Assembly (NCBI GenBank): GCA_015061985.1
Contig: SUVN01000009.1
Span: 1 to 64,000 of the forward strand
DNA: 64,000 bases
Direction: 5' to 3'
From: Akkermansiaceae bacterium
GTDB lineage: Bacteria; Verrucomicrobiota; Verrucomicrobiia; Verrucomicrobiales; Akkermansiaceae
This document shows, piece after piece, positions 63,871 through 64,000 of the stretch (positions are counted from its first letter, which is position 1; every line of letters starts with the position of its first letter). The notes under the pieces are model-generated. The model did no database searches. It was not told where the DNA came from and saw nothing but the letters and a program-made list of their open reading frames with translations. Both the position numbers and the translations under genes were made by a program.

Positions 63871-64000
63871 TTTGGAAATAAGTGACAAGGTTTTGGTTAA
63901 GGTTAAATGGTTGTTCACCCGGAATCACCTTGTTCTCTCAGCGGTCATGCGTCCTGAAAAAGCAGCGAGCAACACCTCCACCCCCGACCGGAATCGGGGC

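Noticed and set aside
63919..64000. Hairpin CCCCGA…TCGGGG at the right edge as a terminator
   Set aside because: It is truncated by the window end, so its gene and any T run cannot be seen.

Overview
The window looks like chromosomal DNA of a gut Verrucomicrobiota bacterium close to Akkermansia. Five to seven secreted proteins end in the VPEP-TATLSLL-ARRRR form of the PEP-CTERM sorting signal, many exported or lipoprotein genes are present, Shine-Dalgarno sequences are scarce, and the housekeeping genes are moderately GC-rich. The genus is my inference; no rRNA or tRNA gene was found that could confirm it.

Layout. 0-7 kb: an IS30 scar, then smpB, rpoZ, nnr, an M16 peptidase and metY, all leftward. 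7.4-9.3 kb: a secreted GH16 glycanase and a second PEP-CTERM protein. 9.7-12.5 kb: ppk1 and a small exported charged protein. 12.7-17.9 kb: an unusual PEP-CTERM cluster with repeated leaders, repeated 3' ends, a 176-bp perfect inverted repeat, an AlbA_2-type regulator and two signal-less PEP-CTERM fragments joined head to head. 18.2-24.3 kb: a SNF2 helicase, rph, an EF-hand protein and a DUF4143 ATPase. 24.4-30.2 kb: a MacAB-TolC-like efflux operon. 30.3-36.5 kb: a class B PBP, an AT-rich island of small proteins, a siroheme-decarboxylase-like fusion and ispE. 36.6-42.2 kb: clpB, an IS30 pseudogene, fabG and a family 2 glycosyltransferase. 42.4-49 kb: a large exported protein, an ankyrin protein and leuS. 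49.1-59.8 kb: mostly rightward genes including a LOG protein, a mazG/lipoprotein/TetR operon, dnaB, an amidase lipoprotein and an Hsp33-like chaperone. 59.8-64 kb: a small membrane protein, rnz, a membrane metallophosphoesterase and an RNase E/G.

Regulation. About a dozen genes have a sigma70-like promoter whose -10 hexamer ends only 6-10 nt before the start codon, which predicts leaderless or nearly leaderless mRNAs. A 19-bp palindrome, ATCGC-N9-GCGAT, recurs upstream of the GH16 gene and in the PEP-CTERM leaders and is a candidate shared operator. The most interesting region is 13.4-17.3 kb, where inverted promoter/signal-peptide repeats bracket the regulator and the rearranged PEP-CTERM fragments. 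It may be an invertible or gene-converting surface-protein locus.
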